From Bacteroidota bacterium (GTDB lineage: Bacteria; Bacteroidota; Bacteroidia; Chitinophagales; Chitinophagaceae): a stretch of DNA of 14,177 bases. Position numbers and translations under genes: made by a program. Position 1 is the stretch's first letter, and every line of letters starts with the position of its first letter. Where the stretch lies: contig JAFAAT010000101.1 of assembly GCA_023426425.1 (NCBI GenBank), forward strand, positions 1-14,177. The letters run 5' to 3'. This document shows, one piece after another, positions 6,985-14,177 of the stretch. Below the pieces are notes generated by a model. The model saw nothing but the letters and a program-made list of their open reading frames with translations. It searched no databases and was not told the DNA's origin.

Positions 6985-7050
6985 AGGCCATTCGCAGGCC
7001 ATTTACAGGCCTTTTACAGGCCTTTTACGCGCCTTTTACGCTTCATTTAG
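6985..7050. repeat. Six 11-bp degenerate tandem repeats between the polyprenyl synthase gene and metG
   Basis: Units in order: AGGCCATTCGC, AGGCCATTTAC, AGGCCTTTTAC, AGGCCTTTTAC, GCGCCTTTTAC, GCTTCATTTAG. Units 3 and 4 are identical, and units decay towards both ends. The period is 11 bases throughout with no slippage, so the T-runs recur about once per helical turn. The array starts 34 bases after the synthase stop and ends 74 bases before the metG ATG. Confidence 0.9.
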
Positions 7051-7124
7051 CGACCCGACAGAATTGTTGTGCGGACAGCAGTCGGTATTAATTCGATTAT
7101 CTTGCAGGCAAAATTGATTTTTTG

Positions 7125-9218
7125 ATGAGTTTTAAGCGATACCTGGTGACGGCGGCCCTACCCTATGCCAACGGACCGGTTCATATAGGGCATTTGGCAG
7201 GATGTTACCTTCCGTCTGATATTTATGTGCGTTATCTGCGTGCTCAGAAGCGGGACGTGAAATATGTGTGTGGCAGTGATGAACATGGAGTGCCCATTAC
7301 CATCAGGGCTATGAAGGAAGGAACGAGCCCGCAGCAGGTTGTGGACAAGTATCACCAGATGACCAAAGAAAGCTTTGAGCAGATGGGAATCTCTTTTGAC
7401 ATCTATAGCCGTACCAGCAACAAGACCCATCATGAGACTTCACAGGCTTTCTTCAGGAAGTTGTATGAAGACGGGGTATTTGAAGTGCGGGAGTCGGAGC
7501 AATACTATGATGAGGAAAAGCAGATGTTTCTTGCGGACAGGTATATTGTAGGGACTTGTCCGGTGTGTTCGAATCCGGGTGCTTATGGAGATCAGTGTGA
7601 GAAATGTGGATCAAGCTTGTCGCCGGAACAGTTGATAAATCCGAAGAGTGCATTGAGCAATGCAGTTCCGATTAAGAAGGTGACACAGCACTGGTATTTT
7701 CCATTGAATAAGTATGAAGAATGGCTGAAAGAATGGATTGTGGAGGGTAAGAAAGACGAGTGGAAGGCGAATGTGTATGGTCAGTGCAAGAGCTGGATAG
7801 ACAGCGGGCTGCAGCCGAGGGCGATGACCCGGGATAGTAACTGGGGCGTGCCGGTTCCGGTGGAAGGGGCGGAGGGAAAGGTATTGTATGTATGGTTTGA
7901 CGCACCTATAGGATATATCAGCGCGACGAAGGAGCTCACACCTATGTGGAGTGATTACTGGCAGGATGAGGAGACGAAGCTTGTGCATTTTATAGGGAAG
8001 GACAACATCGTATTTCATTGCATCATTTTTCCGGCGATGCTGAAGGCACATGGGAAGTTTGTGCTACCGGATAATGTGCCTGCGAATGAATTTTTGAATA
8101 TTGAGGGAGAAAAAGTGAGCACATCGAGGAATTGGGCGGTGTGGGTGCATGAGTATTTGAAAGACTTTCCTGATCAGCAGGACCTGCTGAGATATGTGCT
8201 ATGTGCAAATGCTCCGGAGACAAAAGACAATGATTTTACCTGGAAAGATTTTCAGACCAGGGTGAACAGTGAGTTGTCGGGGAACCTGGGCAACTTTGTG
8301 AACAGGGCATCTGTGATGATGCACAAGCTATGTAAGGGAAGAGTTCCGCAACTACATAGTGAGGCGATGAATGAAACTGACCGGCAGCTGGTTGAGGACA
8401 TCAGTAAGGCTGCTGAGAGTGTGACACAATCGCTGGAGGCTTATCGATTCAGGGATGCGCTGGCGGAGGTGATGGCCTTGTCTGCGAAAGGGAATAAATA
8501 CCTGCAGGTGAATGAGCCGTGGAATCTGGTGAAGACATTGGAAGCGAATCCTGAAAACCAGATGCGGATTGACAACTGTATACATCTGTCGTTACAGCTT
8601 TGTGCTAACCTGGCTATATTGGTTAATCCATTTCTGCCATTTACTGCGAAGAAGATGTGTCATATGATGAAGGTGGTAGAGAAGATGCTGGATTGGGAAA
8701 ATGCGGGGAAGATTGAATTGCTGAAACCGAATTATCCATTGCGCGAACCGCAAATACTATTCAAGAAAATAGAAGACAGTGAAGTTGCCGCACAAGTGCA
8801 GCGACTGCATGACAACTTAAAACAGAGCACGATGACTGAAAATACCCCTACCCCACCGGCTGAGGAGCAACCGAAGGAAGAAGCATTGAAGCCAGAAATC
8901 CAGTATGATGATTTTGCGAAGATGGACTTCAGGGTGGGGACGATAGTTAGTGCAAGCAAAGTGGAGAAAGCAGACAAGCTATTGAAACTAGAAGTGGATA
9001 TGGGGTTTGAAAAGCGTACGATTGTTTCGGGAATTGCTTTGCATTTTCAACCTGAGGAAATTGTGGGTAAGCAGGTGACTGTGGTGGCGAACCTTGCGCC
9101 GAGGAAGATGAGGGGTATAGAGAGTCAGGGGATGATACTGATGGCTGAGAACAAGGATGGCAAGCTGATATTTGTATCTCCTGATGTGAAGGCGGATGAA
9201 GGAAGTGCTGTGAAGTAG
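7125..9218 (+). CDS. metG: Methionyl-tRNA synthetase with fused C-terminal tRNA-binding domain
   Basis: This enzyme charges tRNA-Met (and initiator tRNA) with methionine using ATP. From the ATG at 7125 it has 697 residues. An in-frame TTG three bases earlier is a less likely start, as the family begins close to the RYLVTAALPYANG strand. The catalytic Rossmann core carries HIGH at 20-23. A zinc knuckle has Cys145, 148, 158 and 161 (CPVC and CEKC). The ATP-loop signature is KVSTS (330-334), in place of KMSKS. The anticodon-binding helical domain covers about 380-540. After a Pro/Glu-rich linker (570-592), an EMAPII/Trbp111-like OB-fold domain (about 595-697, starting DFAKMDFRVGTI) promotes dimerisation and tRNA binding. 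The stop lies one base from the convergent uvrC stop. Confidence 0.97.
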   Translation: MSFKRYLVTAALPYANGPVHIGHLAGCYLPSDIYVRYLRAQKRDVKYVCGSDEHGVPITIRAMKEGTSPQQVVDKYHQMTKESFEQMGISFDIYSRTSNKTHHETSQAFFRKLYEDGVFEVRESEQYYDEEKQMFLADRYIVGTCPVCSNPGAYGDQCEKCGSSLSPEQLINPKSALSNAVPIKKVTQHWYFPLNKYEEWLKEWIVEGKKDEWKANVYGQCKSWIDSGLQPRAMTRDSNWGVPVPVEGAEGKVLYVWFDAPIGYISATKELTPMWSDYWQDEETKLVHFIGKDNIVFHCIIFPAMLKAHGKFVLPDNVPANEFLNIEGEKVSTSRNWAVWVHEYLKDFPDQQDLLRYVLCANAPETKDNDFTWKDFQTRVNSELSGNLGNFVNRASVMMHKLCKGRVPQLHSEAMNETDRQLVEDISKAAESVTQSLEAYRFRDALAEVMALSAKGNKYLQVNEPWNLVKTLEANPENQMRIDNCIHLSLQLCANLAILVNPFLPFTAKKMCHMMKVVEKMLDWENAGKIELLKPNYPLREPQILFKKIEDSEVAAQVQRLHDNLKQSTMTENTPTPPAEEQPKEEALKPEIQYDDFAKMDFRVGTIVSASKVEKADKLLKLEVDMGFEKRTIVSGIALHFQPEEIVGKQVTVVANLAPRKMRGIESQGMILMAENKDGKLIFVSPDVKADEGSAVK

Positions 9219-9219
9219 T

Positions 9220-11049
9220 TCAGACCTCTTCTATGTTGTGGTCTTCATCGGGGTGGAAATGGGTATAGACTACCCTGGCTTTGGAGGCACCGATTACGCG
9301 AGTAAGTTCCCGTTCTGTAAGTTCGCTGATGTTCTTTACAGAACGGAACTCTTTGAGCAGTTCGGTGGCAGTCTTCTGACCGATTCCCGGTATGGACTCC
9401 AACTCGTTTTTGATGGTGCCCTTGCTGCGGGTGCTCCGGTGAAAGGTGATACCGAAGCGGTGTACTTCATCACGGATGCGTCTGATGAGCAGATGTGCAG
9501 GGCTATCGAATGGAAGCTGGAGTGGATCTTTATCGCCGGGGAAGAAAATAGACTCTTCTCTTTTGGCGAGGCCGATGAGCGTTAGCTTGCCTGTGAGGCC
9601 GAGCTTTTCGATGCTTTCCATTGCAGCGCCCAGCTGACCTTTTCCGCCGTCAATGATCACCAGTTGTGGAAGTGGTGCTTCTTCATTGACCAGTCTTGAA
9701 TATCGACGGTAGACGATTTCGCTCATGGATGCAAAATCGTTGATGCCTTTGACTGTTTTAATGTGAAAGTGTCTGTAGTCTTTTTTGTAGGGCTCACCGT
9801 TTCGGAAACAGACCATAGCGGCTACCGGATAGGAGCCCTGGAAATTGGAGTTGTCGAAACATTCGATATGGGTGGGTAGCTCGGGAAGTTGCAGCGAATC
9901 CTGTAATTCCTGTAGCACCTGGTTTCTTTGTTCTTCTGTTTGCTTTGTGAGCATGAGTGAACTCTTTCTTCGGAGTTCGGATTTGAAGATCTCTGCGTTC
10001 TTGAAACTTAGGTCGAGAAGCTTTTTTTTGTCACCTGCTTTAGGCGTAATGACTTTCAGGTCTTTTTCTATTACTTCGATAGGGAAAGGCACTATCAATT
10101 CTCTGGCCTGACTACCTGATTTCTCCCGCAGCCTTGCTACAGTAAGCGCTAGGACTTCCTCGTCTGGTTCTTCCAGTTGCCTTTCTACGAAGATGGAGTT
10201 GGAGTAGATGATACTACCGTTGTTGATCATCATGTAGTTGATCACGGCTTCGTCACCGCCTGAGAGGATGGTGGCTACATCGATGTTTCCAAGATGAGGA
10301 TTGACGACGGTGGATTTTACCTGGTATTGCTGTAGAGATTCGATGCGGTCGCGGACTATCTGGGCTTTTTCGAACTGCATGGAAGCTGCCAGATCTGACA
10401 TTTCCTGTTTGAGGGTACGAATGACCTCTGCTGTATTTCCCTTTAGTATGTGGCGAACCTGCTGAAGATGTTCCATGTAGTCTTCGGGAGTCTGGAGGCC
10501 TTCGCAGGGTCCTTTGCAATTTCCGAGATGGTATTCGAGGCAAACCTTAAACTTCCCTTTGGCGATGTTGCCCGGTGCGAGATTCAGGTTGCAGGTGCGA
10601 AGCGGAATGGTTTGCTTGACAAGATTCAGCAGTTCGCGGAGGGTGGACACACTGGTGAAAGGGCCGAGGTATTCGGAGCCGTCGCGAATGATGGTTCTGG
10701 TGACGAATACGCGGGGGAAAGGTTCCTTTTTGATGACGACGTAGGGATAGGTTTTATCGTCTCTGAGGTTGATATTGAACCTGGGCTGGTAATGTTTTAT
10801 GAGGGAGTTTTCCAGCAGGAAGGCATCATGTTCGGAGTCGGTGACGGTGAAGTCTATGGAATGAATGAGCGAGACGAGGCGTCGGGTTTTGTAGTTGTCG
10901 ACTGTTTTGTTGAAATAGGAGCCTACGCGTTTTCGCAGGTCTTTTGCTTTGCCCACATAGAGCAAAACCTGATTGTGATCATAGTATTTGTAGCACCCTG
11001 GCTGATGGGGTATAGACCCTGCTATTTCTCCAAACTCCTCTCTCGTCAT
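9220..11049 (-). CDS. uvrC: UvrABC excinuclease subunit C
   Basis: UvrC makes both DNA incisions in nucleotide excision repair after UvrA/UvrB damage loading. The 609-residue protein is full length. A GIY-YIG nuclease domain at 13-95 has GCY (18-20), YVG (31-33), Arg41 and the metal-binding Glu80. Four Cys (153, 170, 178, 182) match the iron-sulfur cysteine group described for UvrC. The UVR domain that contacts UvrB spans about 208-243. The RNase H-like C-terminal nuclease includes CFDNSNFQG (397-405, Asp399) and IDGGKGQL (466-473). A helix-hairpin-helix pair (about 548-595, SIPGIGQKTATELL) binds DNA. The ATG is eight bases after the lipoprotein gene stop, so it is very probably the last gene of a yqgE-lipoprotein-uvrC operon. 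Confidence 0.97.
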   Translation of the reverse strand: MTREEFGEIAGSIPHQPGCYKYYDHNQVLLYVGKAKDLRKRVGSYFNKTVDNYKTRRLVSLIHSIDFTVTDSEHDAFLLENSLIKHYQPRFNINLRDDKTYPYVVIKKEPFPRVFVTRTIIRDGSEYLGPFTSVSTLRELLNLVKQTIPLRTCNLNLAPGNIAKGKFKVCLEYHLGNCKGPCEGLQTPEDYMEHLQQVRHILKGNTAEVIRTLKQEMSDLAASMQFEKAQIVRDRIESLQQYQVKSTVVNPHLGNIDVATILSGGDEAVINYMMINNGSIIYSNSIFVERQLEEPDEEVLALTVARLREKSGSQARELIVPFPIEVIEKDLKVITPKAGDKKKLLDLSFKNAEIFKSELRRKSSLMLTKQTEEQRNQVLQELQDSLQLPELPTHIECFDNSNFQGSYPVAAMVCFRNGEPYKKDYRHFHIKTVKGINDFASMSEIVYRRYSRLVNEEAPLPQLVIIDGGKGQLGAAMESIEKLGLTGKLTLIGLAKREESIFFPGDKDPLQLPFDSPAHLLIRRIRDEVHRFGITFHRSTRSKGTIKNELESIPGIGQKTATELLKEFRSVKNISELTERELTRVIGASKARVVYTHFHPDEDHNIEEV

Positions 11050-11057
11050 CTTGCGGC

Positions 11058-11633
11058 TTAATACAAAAATCGGTATTCTATTCGTAAGTCTTTGTCGGGG
11101 CCGATTGCTGCAGTTTCCCGTTCCTGGATCTGCAGTACCTTGACCGGTGCGTAGTAAAGTTTCTGCTGTTTGCTGCCGAACCGACCTTCCTCTGCTGTTT
11201 CTACGTAGATGGATTTGATTTTATTGTTGACAGGGTCGGTGACGATCTGCAGGCTGCGGGTAAACAGGTCTGGATTAGCAGCTTCGTAATAGAAAATCCT
11301 TGAATCTGTGGCGTCGTCGTTGAGGATGGAGAAGTTGTACTGACCCAGATACCTGGGATCACTGATGTCTGCCTTAGCGAACAGCTTGACGATGCTTGCC
11401 CAATCTACCAGCTGAGCGGAAATCATAGTGCTGTCGGTCTTGTTGTTTAATACTGTGAATTTCTGCAGCGTGAACGGCTGACCGAGGTAAGTGTCAAACT
11501 GATCTTTGGCAAATTGTACGACTGAAAAATAGGTTCCTGCGGATGGATCAGGAGCAGGCTGGGCTTCGTCGGCGGCGTTTTGGCAGGCGCTGAAAGTGAG
11601 CATCAGTAAGAGAGACACCAGGTATTTGGGCAC
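11058..11633 (-). CDS. Putative lipoprotein of unknown function, upstream of uvrC
   Basis: I do not recognise this family. There is no ATG before the hydrophobic segment. A GTG at 11633 gives MPKYLVSLLLMLTFSAC, a compact lipoprotein signal (one Lys, a hydrophobic core, SA before Cys17), with the A-rich GACAAACAA just upstream. A TTG at 11681 would add 16 polar residues and spoil the signal, so I prefer the GTG (191 residues). After the Cys comes a short Ala/Asp/Pro linker, then about 165 residues with mixed strands, ending in an aromatic-basic tail (RIEYRFLY) and no transmembrane segment. It is probably periplasmic-facing or outer-membrane-anchored. It is packed between a yqgE-like gene and uvrC on the same strand. 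The neighbours do not suggest a function. Confidence 0.75.
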   Translation of the reverse strand: MPKYLVSLLLMLTFSACQNAADEAQPAPDPSAGTYFSVVQFAKDQFDTYLGQPFTLQKFTVLNNKTDSTMISAQLVDWASIVKLFAKADISDPRYLGQYNFSILNDDATDSRIFYYEAANPDLFTRSLQIVTDPVNNKIKSIYVETAEEGRFGSKQQKLYYAPVKVLQIQERETAAIGPDKDLRIEYRFLY

Positions 11634-11705
11634 AAGCAGTTGTTTGTCAGCTAAATTATTACCATTCTGGCTGTCGAGCAACTAAAGCTGTGAATTCCCG
11701 TCGGT

Positions 11706-12284
11706 CTAGTTCAACTGTGGGTTGAGCGGTAGGTTCACCAGGTGTTCGAAGTCCTTACCCAAAGACATTACTGCATTTTTCCAGATAAGGTCTGTGTCTG
11801 TTTCAAATAGAATCTCGGGTGTGAGGTCGGCAACCAGCCAGGAACCTGCCTGGATTTCCTTTTCCAATTGGCCGGGAGACCAGCCGGCGTAGCCTACGAA
11901 GAGACGCAAGTCGATGGGTTGATAGTTGTTGGACAGGACGGTTTCCTGAAGTGCTTCATAGGAGCCACCCCAGTAGATGCCGGGTCCTATTTCATTTCCA
12001 CCGAATACGCCGGGCATGCGGTGGAGCATGTGCAATGTATCGAGCTGGACGGGGCCGCCCTGATACACATTCAAAAGGGGAGTATATAGTTCGGGGAGTA
12101 AATCTCCGAGGGTCAGTTGAGTAGGACGGTTTAGTATGAAACCTACAGACCCTTCGGGTCCATGTTCACAGAGTAAAATCACTGCCCGTGCGAAATTAGG
12201 GTCATTGAGAAATGGTTCTGCGATAAGTATCTTACCAGTCTTCAGTTCTTCGTTCGTTCGTTTATGCAGATTCAAAAAGTCCAT
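11706..12284 (-). CDS. YqgE/AlgH (UPF0301) family protein
   Basis: This is a conserved protein of unclear biochemical role. AlgH in Pseudomonas was first linked to alginate regulation. Family marks seen: LKTGKILIAEPFLNDPNFARAVILL near the N terminus, GPEGSVGFILNRP, VYQGGPVQLDTLHMLH, and VGYAGWSPGQLEKEI with GSWLVA. The first ATG in the frame is at 12302, and the ATG at 12284 gives MDFLNLHKRTNEEL before the conserved start. I use 12284 (192 residues) because family members begin about a dozen residues before this motif, but 12302 is possible. A further TTG at 12320 is unlikely. It heads the minus-strand run yqgE-lipoprotein-uvrC, with 72 bases to the lipoprotein GTG, and is divergent from the ZIP transporter gene. 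Confidence 0.9.
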   Translation of the reverse strand: MDFLNLHKRTNEELKTGKILIAEPFLNDPNFARAVILLCEHGPEGSVGFILNRPTQLTLGDLLPELYTPLLNVYQGGPVQLDTLHMLHRMPGVFGGNEIGPGIYWGGSYEALQETVLSNNYQPIDLRLFVGYAGWSPGQLEKEIQAGSWLVADLTPEILFETDTDLIWKNAVMSLGKDFEHLVNLPLNPQLN

Positions 12285-12384
12285 AGCTACTAAATTTATC
12301 ATGATCTCACTTAAGGTCAAAAAAAGTTGTGCCCCATGGAGTGCTTGTAATGGAAATCAGGGAAATAGGGTATCATCTTAACAG

Positions 12385-12431
12385 TGCTTTACAATTTCGG
12401 CAGGAAGTGGGAAATGCTTTACATTTACGGC
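12385..12431 (+). repeat. Imperfect 17-bp direct repeat in front of the ZIP transporter gene
   Basis: TGCTTTACAATTTCGGC (12385-12401) and TGCTTTACATTTACGGC (12415-12431) match at 15 of 17 positions, with starts 30 bases apart (about three helical turns). The second copy ends 14 bases before the ATG at 12446. The location fits paired regulator sites over a promoter, but no known operator is recognised. Confidence 0.6.
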
Positions 12432-12445
12432 CTTGATCCGCTAAC

Positions 12446-13213
12446 ATGTTAGTATATAATGTTCTTCTTTTTCTGGTGACGATTGTAGGGGGTAGCGCTC
12501 CACTGTGGGTTCGCAGGCTAAGGGAGAATAACACGAACTATCTTCTTGCATTTTCAGGGTCGTTCCTGTTATGTATCACGCTTTTGCATTTGCTTCCTGA
12601 GACGTTTGAAGAGATTGGTCATGACGCTGGAATTTATGTATTAGGAGGTTTTTTTCTGCAGCTGATCATACAGAGACTGACGCATGGGGTTGAGCACGGA
12701 CACACGCATATTCATGTTGATGGTCATGGACATGCGCATGGTGCGAAACATCATGAACATGAACACGTGCTTAGTGTGCCTTTGATTTCGATAGTAGGTG
12801 GATTGTCTCTGCACGCCTTTATGGAGGGTATACCTCTTGGGTTTAACTACAGAAACGAGGCAACGAGCACATCACTATACCTTGCTGTGGCTGCGCACAA
12901 GCTACCCGAAGCTATGCTGCTTGCGTCCCTGGTCAGCAATGTGAAAGGGAGGAAAGCTGCAATATGGGTGCTTTTACTTTTTTCCTTGTTGACGCCTGTT
13001 GCGGCGGGGCTTGCGGACCTACTTGGCAAGAAGTACTTTTTAATGAGTTCGATTGTGACCTGGATAATTCCGGTAGTAGCAGGGGCATTTATTCATATTG
13101 CGACGACTATATTCTTTGAGAGTGGGACGAGGCAGCATCTGCTAACGAAGTCAAAGATTGCTGCTATAGTCCTGGGCGTAGGGGTAGGCTTAACAACACT
13201 TTTGTTTGAATAG
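12446..13213 (+). CDS. ZIP family divalent metal (probably zinc) transporter
   Basis: This 255-residue inner-membrane protein should import Zn2+ or a related divalent metal into the cytosol. Seven to eight hydrophobic segments are visible (about 1-20, 31-51, 60-76, 109-131, 143-163, 170-191, 200-224 and 237-254). The metal-binding signatures are HAFMEG (123-128) in TM4 and HKLPEA (151-156) in TM5, with FIHIATTIFFE (215-225) further on. The loop between TM3 and TM4 (80-107) holds 12 His interleaved with Gly, Asp, Glu and Val, a typical ZIP metal-sensing or delivery loop. The ATG at 12446 starts directly in TM1. It is followed 18 bases later by a TraB-family gene, probably in the same transcript. 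A paired direct repeat lies just upstream and may mediate metal control. Confidence 0.93.
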   Translation: MLVYNVLLFLVTIVGGSAPLWVRRLRENNTNYLLAFSGSFLLCITLLHLLPETFEEIGHDAGIYVLGGFFLQLIIQRLTHGVEHGHTHIHVDGHGHAHGAKHHEHEHVLSVPLISIVGGLSLHAFMEGIPLGFNYRNEATSTSLYLAVAAHKLPEAMLLASLVSNVKGRKAAIWVLLLFSLLTPVAAGLADLLGKKYFLMSSIVTWIIPVVAGAFIHIATTIFFESGTRQHLLTKSKIAAIVLGVGVGLTTLLFE

Positions 13214-13231
13214 CTCTACATTTGAGTGGCT

Positions 13232-14104
13232 ATGCATAGACTTGCGATAATTGCCGGATTGTTTGTCTCAGCCTGTTGTCTGTTTCCACGTAAATCAGTG
13301 GCGGGAGAGGAGGCACAGGCGTTGTTATGGCGAGTTGAGCACCCGACACTTCAATATCCTTCATTTCTCTTTGGGACCATACACCTGATCTGTCCGGAAG
13401 ATTATTTCTGGACGGAGCGTATGGACAGCGCACTTGGAATGTGCGAGGAGGTTTGTTTTGAAATGGACATGGATGATCCGGGATTGCTATCTGCTATAGC
13501 AGTGGGAATGCTCGACAATTCGGGGAAAGTGCTGGAAGATTATTTTACTCCTGAAGAATATGGAGTTCTGAAAGCGTTTATGACTGACAGCCTTGGTGTT
13601 CAGATTGATATGTTTCAGAGGCTGAAACCTGCAGCATTGCAGACGTTGTTTGCAGCCAGTACTGCTCCGTGTGAGACGCCGGTGTCGTATGAGTTGAAGA
13701 TAATGGAGATTGCAAAGGAAAGAAATGTGTCGATAACAGGTCTGGAATCACCACAGGAACAACTCGACGTGCTCAACAGTCTGCAGGATGAAAAAGTGCT
13801 GGAGGAATTGATCAGAAGCATTAAAGACCGCAAAGAAGCGCACCAGGAGTACCGGGAATTATTGGGGGCCTACAAAAGACAAGATCTGGATTTACTTTCC
13901 AGGTTGCTGGAGGCCTCAAAGCTTTCGGATGAAGAGAAGGATGTATTTCTATATACCCGGAACAGGAAATGGGTGTCGAGAATACAGGATAAGATGGAGC
14001 AGCGACCGGTGTTTTTTGCTGTAGGGGCTGCGCATCTTGGGGGAGAAAAAGGGCTTATTCAATTACTGAGAGCAGAGGGGTATGTGGTAAAGCCCGTTTT
14101 GTGA
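13232..14104 (+). CDS. TraB/GumN family exported protein
   Basis: This 290-residue protein belongs to the TraB/PrgY/GumN (TIKI-like) superfamily, thought to be metal-dependent proteases. FLFGTIHLI (46-54) carries the first conserved His, EEVCFEMD (72-79) the acidic pair, YELKIMEIAKERN (153-165) and GLESPQEQ (170-177) the central helices, RNRKW (243-247) and the C-terminal VGAAHLGGEKGL (264-275) the second His motif. The N terminus is a signal sequence. V12-S13-A14-C15 fits a lipobox, but cleavage after SVA (22-24) by signal peptidase I is also possible. The ATG at 13232 is preferred over the in-frame GTG at 13226. It follows the ZIP gene by 18 bases, so a shared transcript is likely; a metal-related link between the two is inference only. 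Confidence 0.88.
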   Translation: MHRLAIIAGLFVSACCLFPRKSVAGEEAQALLWRVEHPTLQYPSFLFGTIHLICPEDYFWTERMDSALGMCEEVCFEMDMDDPGLLSAIAVGMLDNSGKVLEDYFTPEEYGVLKAFMTDSLGVQIDMFQRLKPAALQTLFAASTAPCETPVSYELKIMEIAKERNVSITGLESPQEQLDVLNSLQDEKVLEELIRSIKDRKEAHQEYRELLGAYKRQDLDLLSRLLEASKLSDEEKDVFLYTRNRKWVSRIQDKMEQRPVFFAVGAAHLGGEKGLIQLLRAEGYVVKPVL

Positions 14105-14177
14105 TCAGGAATCTTCTTGTTCTTCTAATTTCCCTTAGGGAGGTAGTTAGCGTGTTTTTGTTTTTTTGTTTCTGCGT

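Noticed and set aside
7055..7085. CCGAC / GTCGG inverted repeat in the metG leader
   Set aside because: Five-base arms with a 21-base loop are expected by chance; no T-box or riboswitch features were seen.
7611..8051. 146-codon open frame antisense to metG on the minus strand, plus several shorter ones through metG
   Set aside because: Low-complexity His/Leu/Pro-rich translations typical of antisense frames; metG is certain.
8086..8130. KVSTS instead of KMSKS in MetG as a defective active site
   Set aside because: KISTS/KVSTS-like variants are usual in Bacteroidota MetG, and the rest of the enzyme is intact.
10450..11061. 203-codon open frame antisense to uvrC on the plus strand
   Set aside because: It lies wholly within uvrC apart from its last bases, has no recognisable domain, and its composition mirrors the antisense of a strongly supported gene.
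14130..14167. Possible terminator after the TraB-family gene (TCCC TTA GGGA followed by T-rich sequence)
   Set aside because: The stem is only four to five base pairs, and the T-rich stretch begins more than ten bases after it; too weak to call.

Overview
The window reads as an ordinary chromosomal stretch from a member of the Bacteroidota, most likely a Chitinophagaceae-like organism. The evidence is: a Bacteroidota-type promoter (TTTG, 19 bases, TACCTTTG) in front of an OmpA-like gene; A-rich leaders rather than Shine-Dalgarno sites; the short, PNP-like form of AMP nucleosidase; a methionyl-tRNA synthetase with a fused C-terminal tRNA-binding domain and a KVSTS signature; and an OmpA-like porin with calcium-type DxDGDG linker repeats. 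No tRNA, rRNA, CRISPR array, insertion sequence or phage gene was seen. Gene assignments are by eye from motifs; no database search was possible.

Layout. Positions 1-893 (minus): AMP nucleosidase followed, with no spacing, by the first 40 codons of an ABC-transporter ATPase that runs off the left edge. 982-1422 (plus): a stand-alone HsdR N-terminal nuclease-like domain whose 3' end overlaps by 18 bases the convergent S41 protease gene (1405-3048, minus). 3181-4041 (plus): a BadF/N-acetylglucosamine-kinase-type sugar kinase, closed by a strong bidirectional hairpin shared with the OmpA-like outer-membrane gene (4154-5794, minus). 5988-6950 (plus): a long-chain polyprenyl diphosphate synthase, then a 170-base gap containing six 11-bp tandem repeats, then metG (7125-9218, plus). 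metG runs tail to tail, one base apart, into a minus-strand cluster read as yqgE-like, unknown lipoprotein, uvrC (12284 down to 9220). 12446-14104 (plus): a ZIP metal transporter and a TraB/GumN-family protein, probably one operon.

How the genes fit together. These are mostly independent housekeeping functions: purine salvage, periplasmic proteolysis, amino-sugar phosphorylation, outer-membrane structure, quinone side-chain synthesis, tRNA charging, nucleotide excision repair and metal uptake. No convincing new multi-gene system is present. The points most worth a second look are the 11-bp helically phased repeat before metG, the degenerate peptidoglycan-binding motif of the OmpA-like protein, the paired direct repeat in front of the ZIP gene, the hairpin before the prenyl synthase, the orphan HsdR-type nuclease domain, and the unknown lipoprotein tightly coupled to uvrC.
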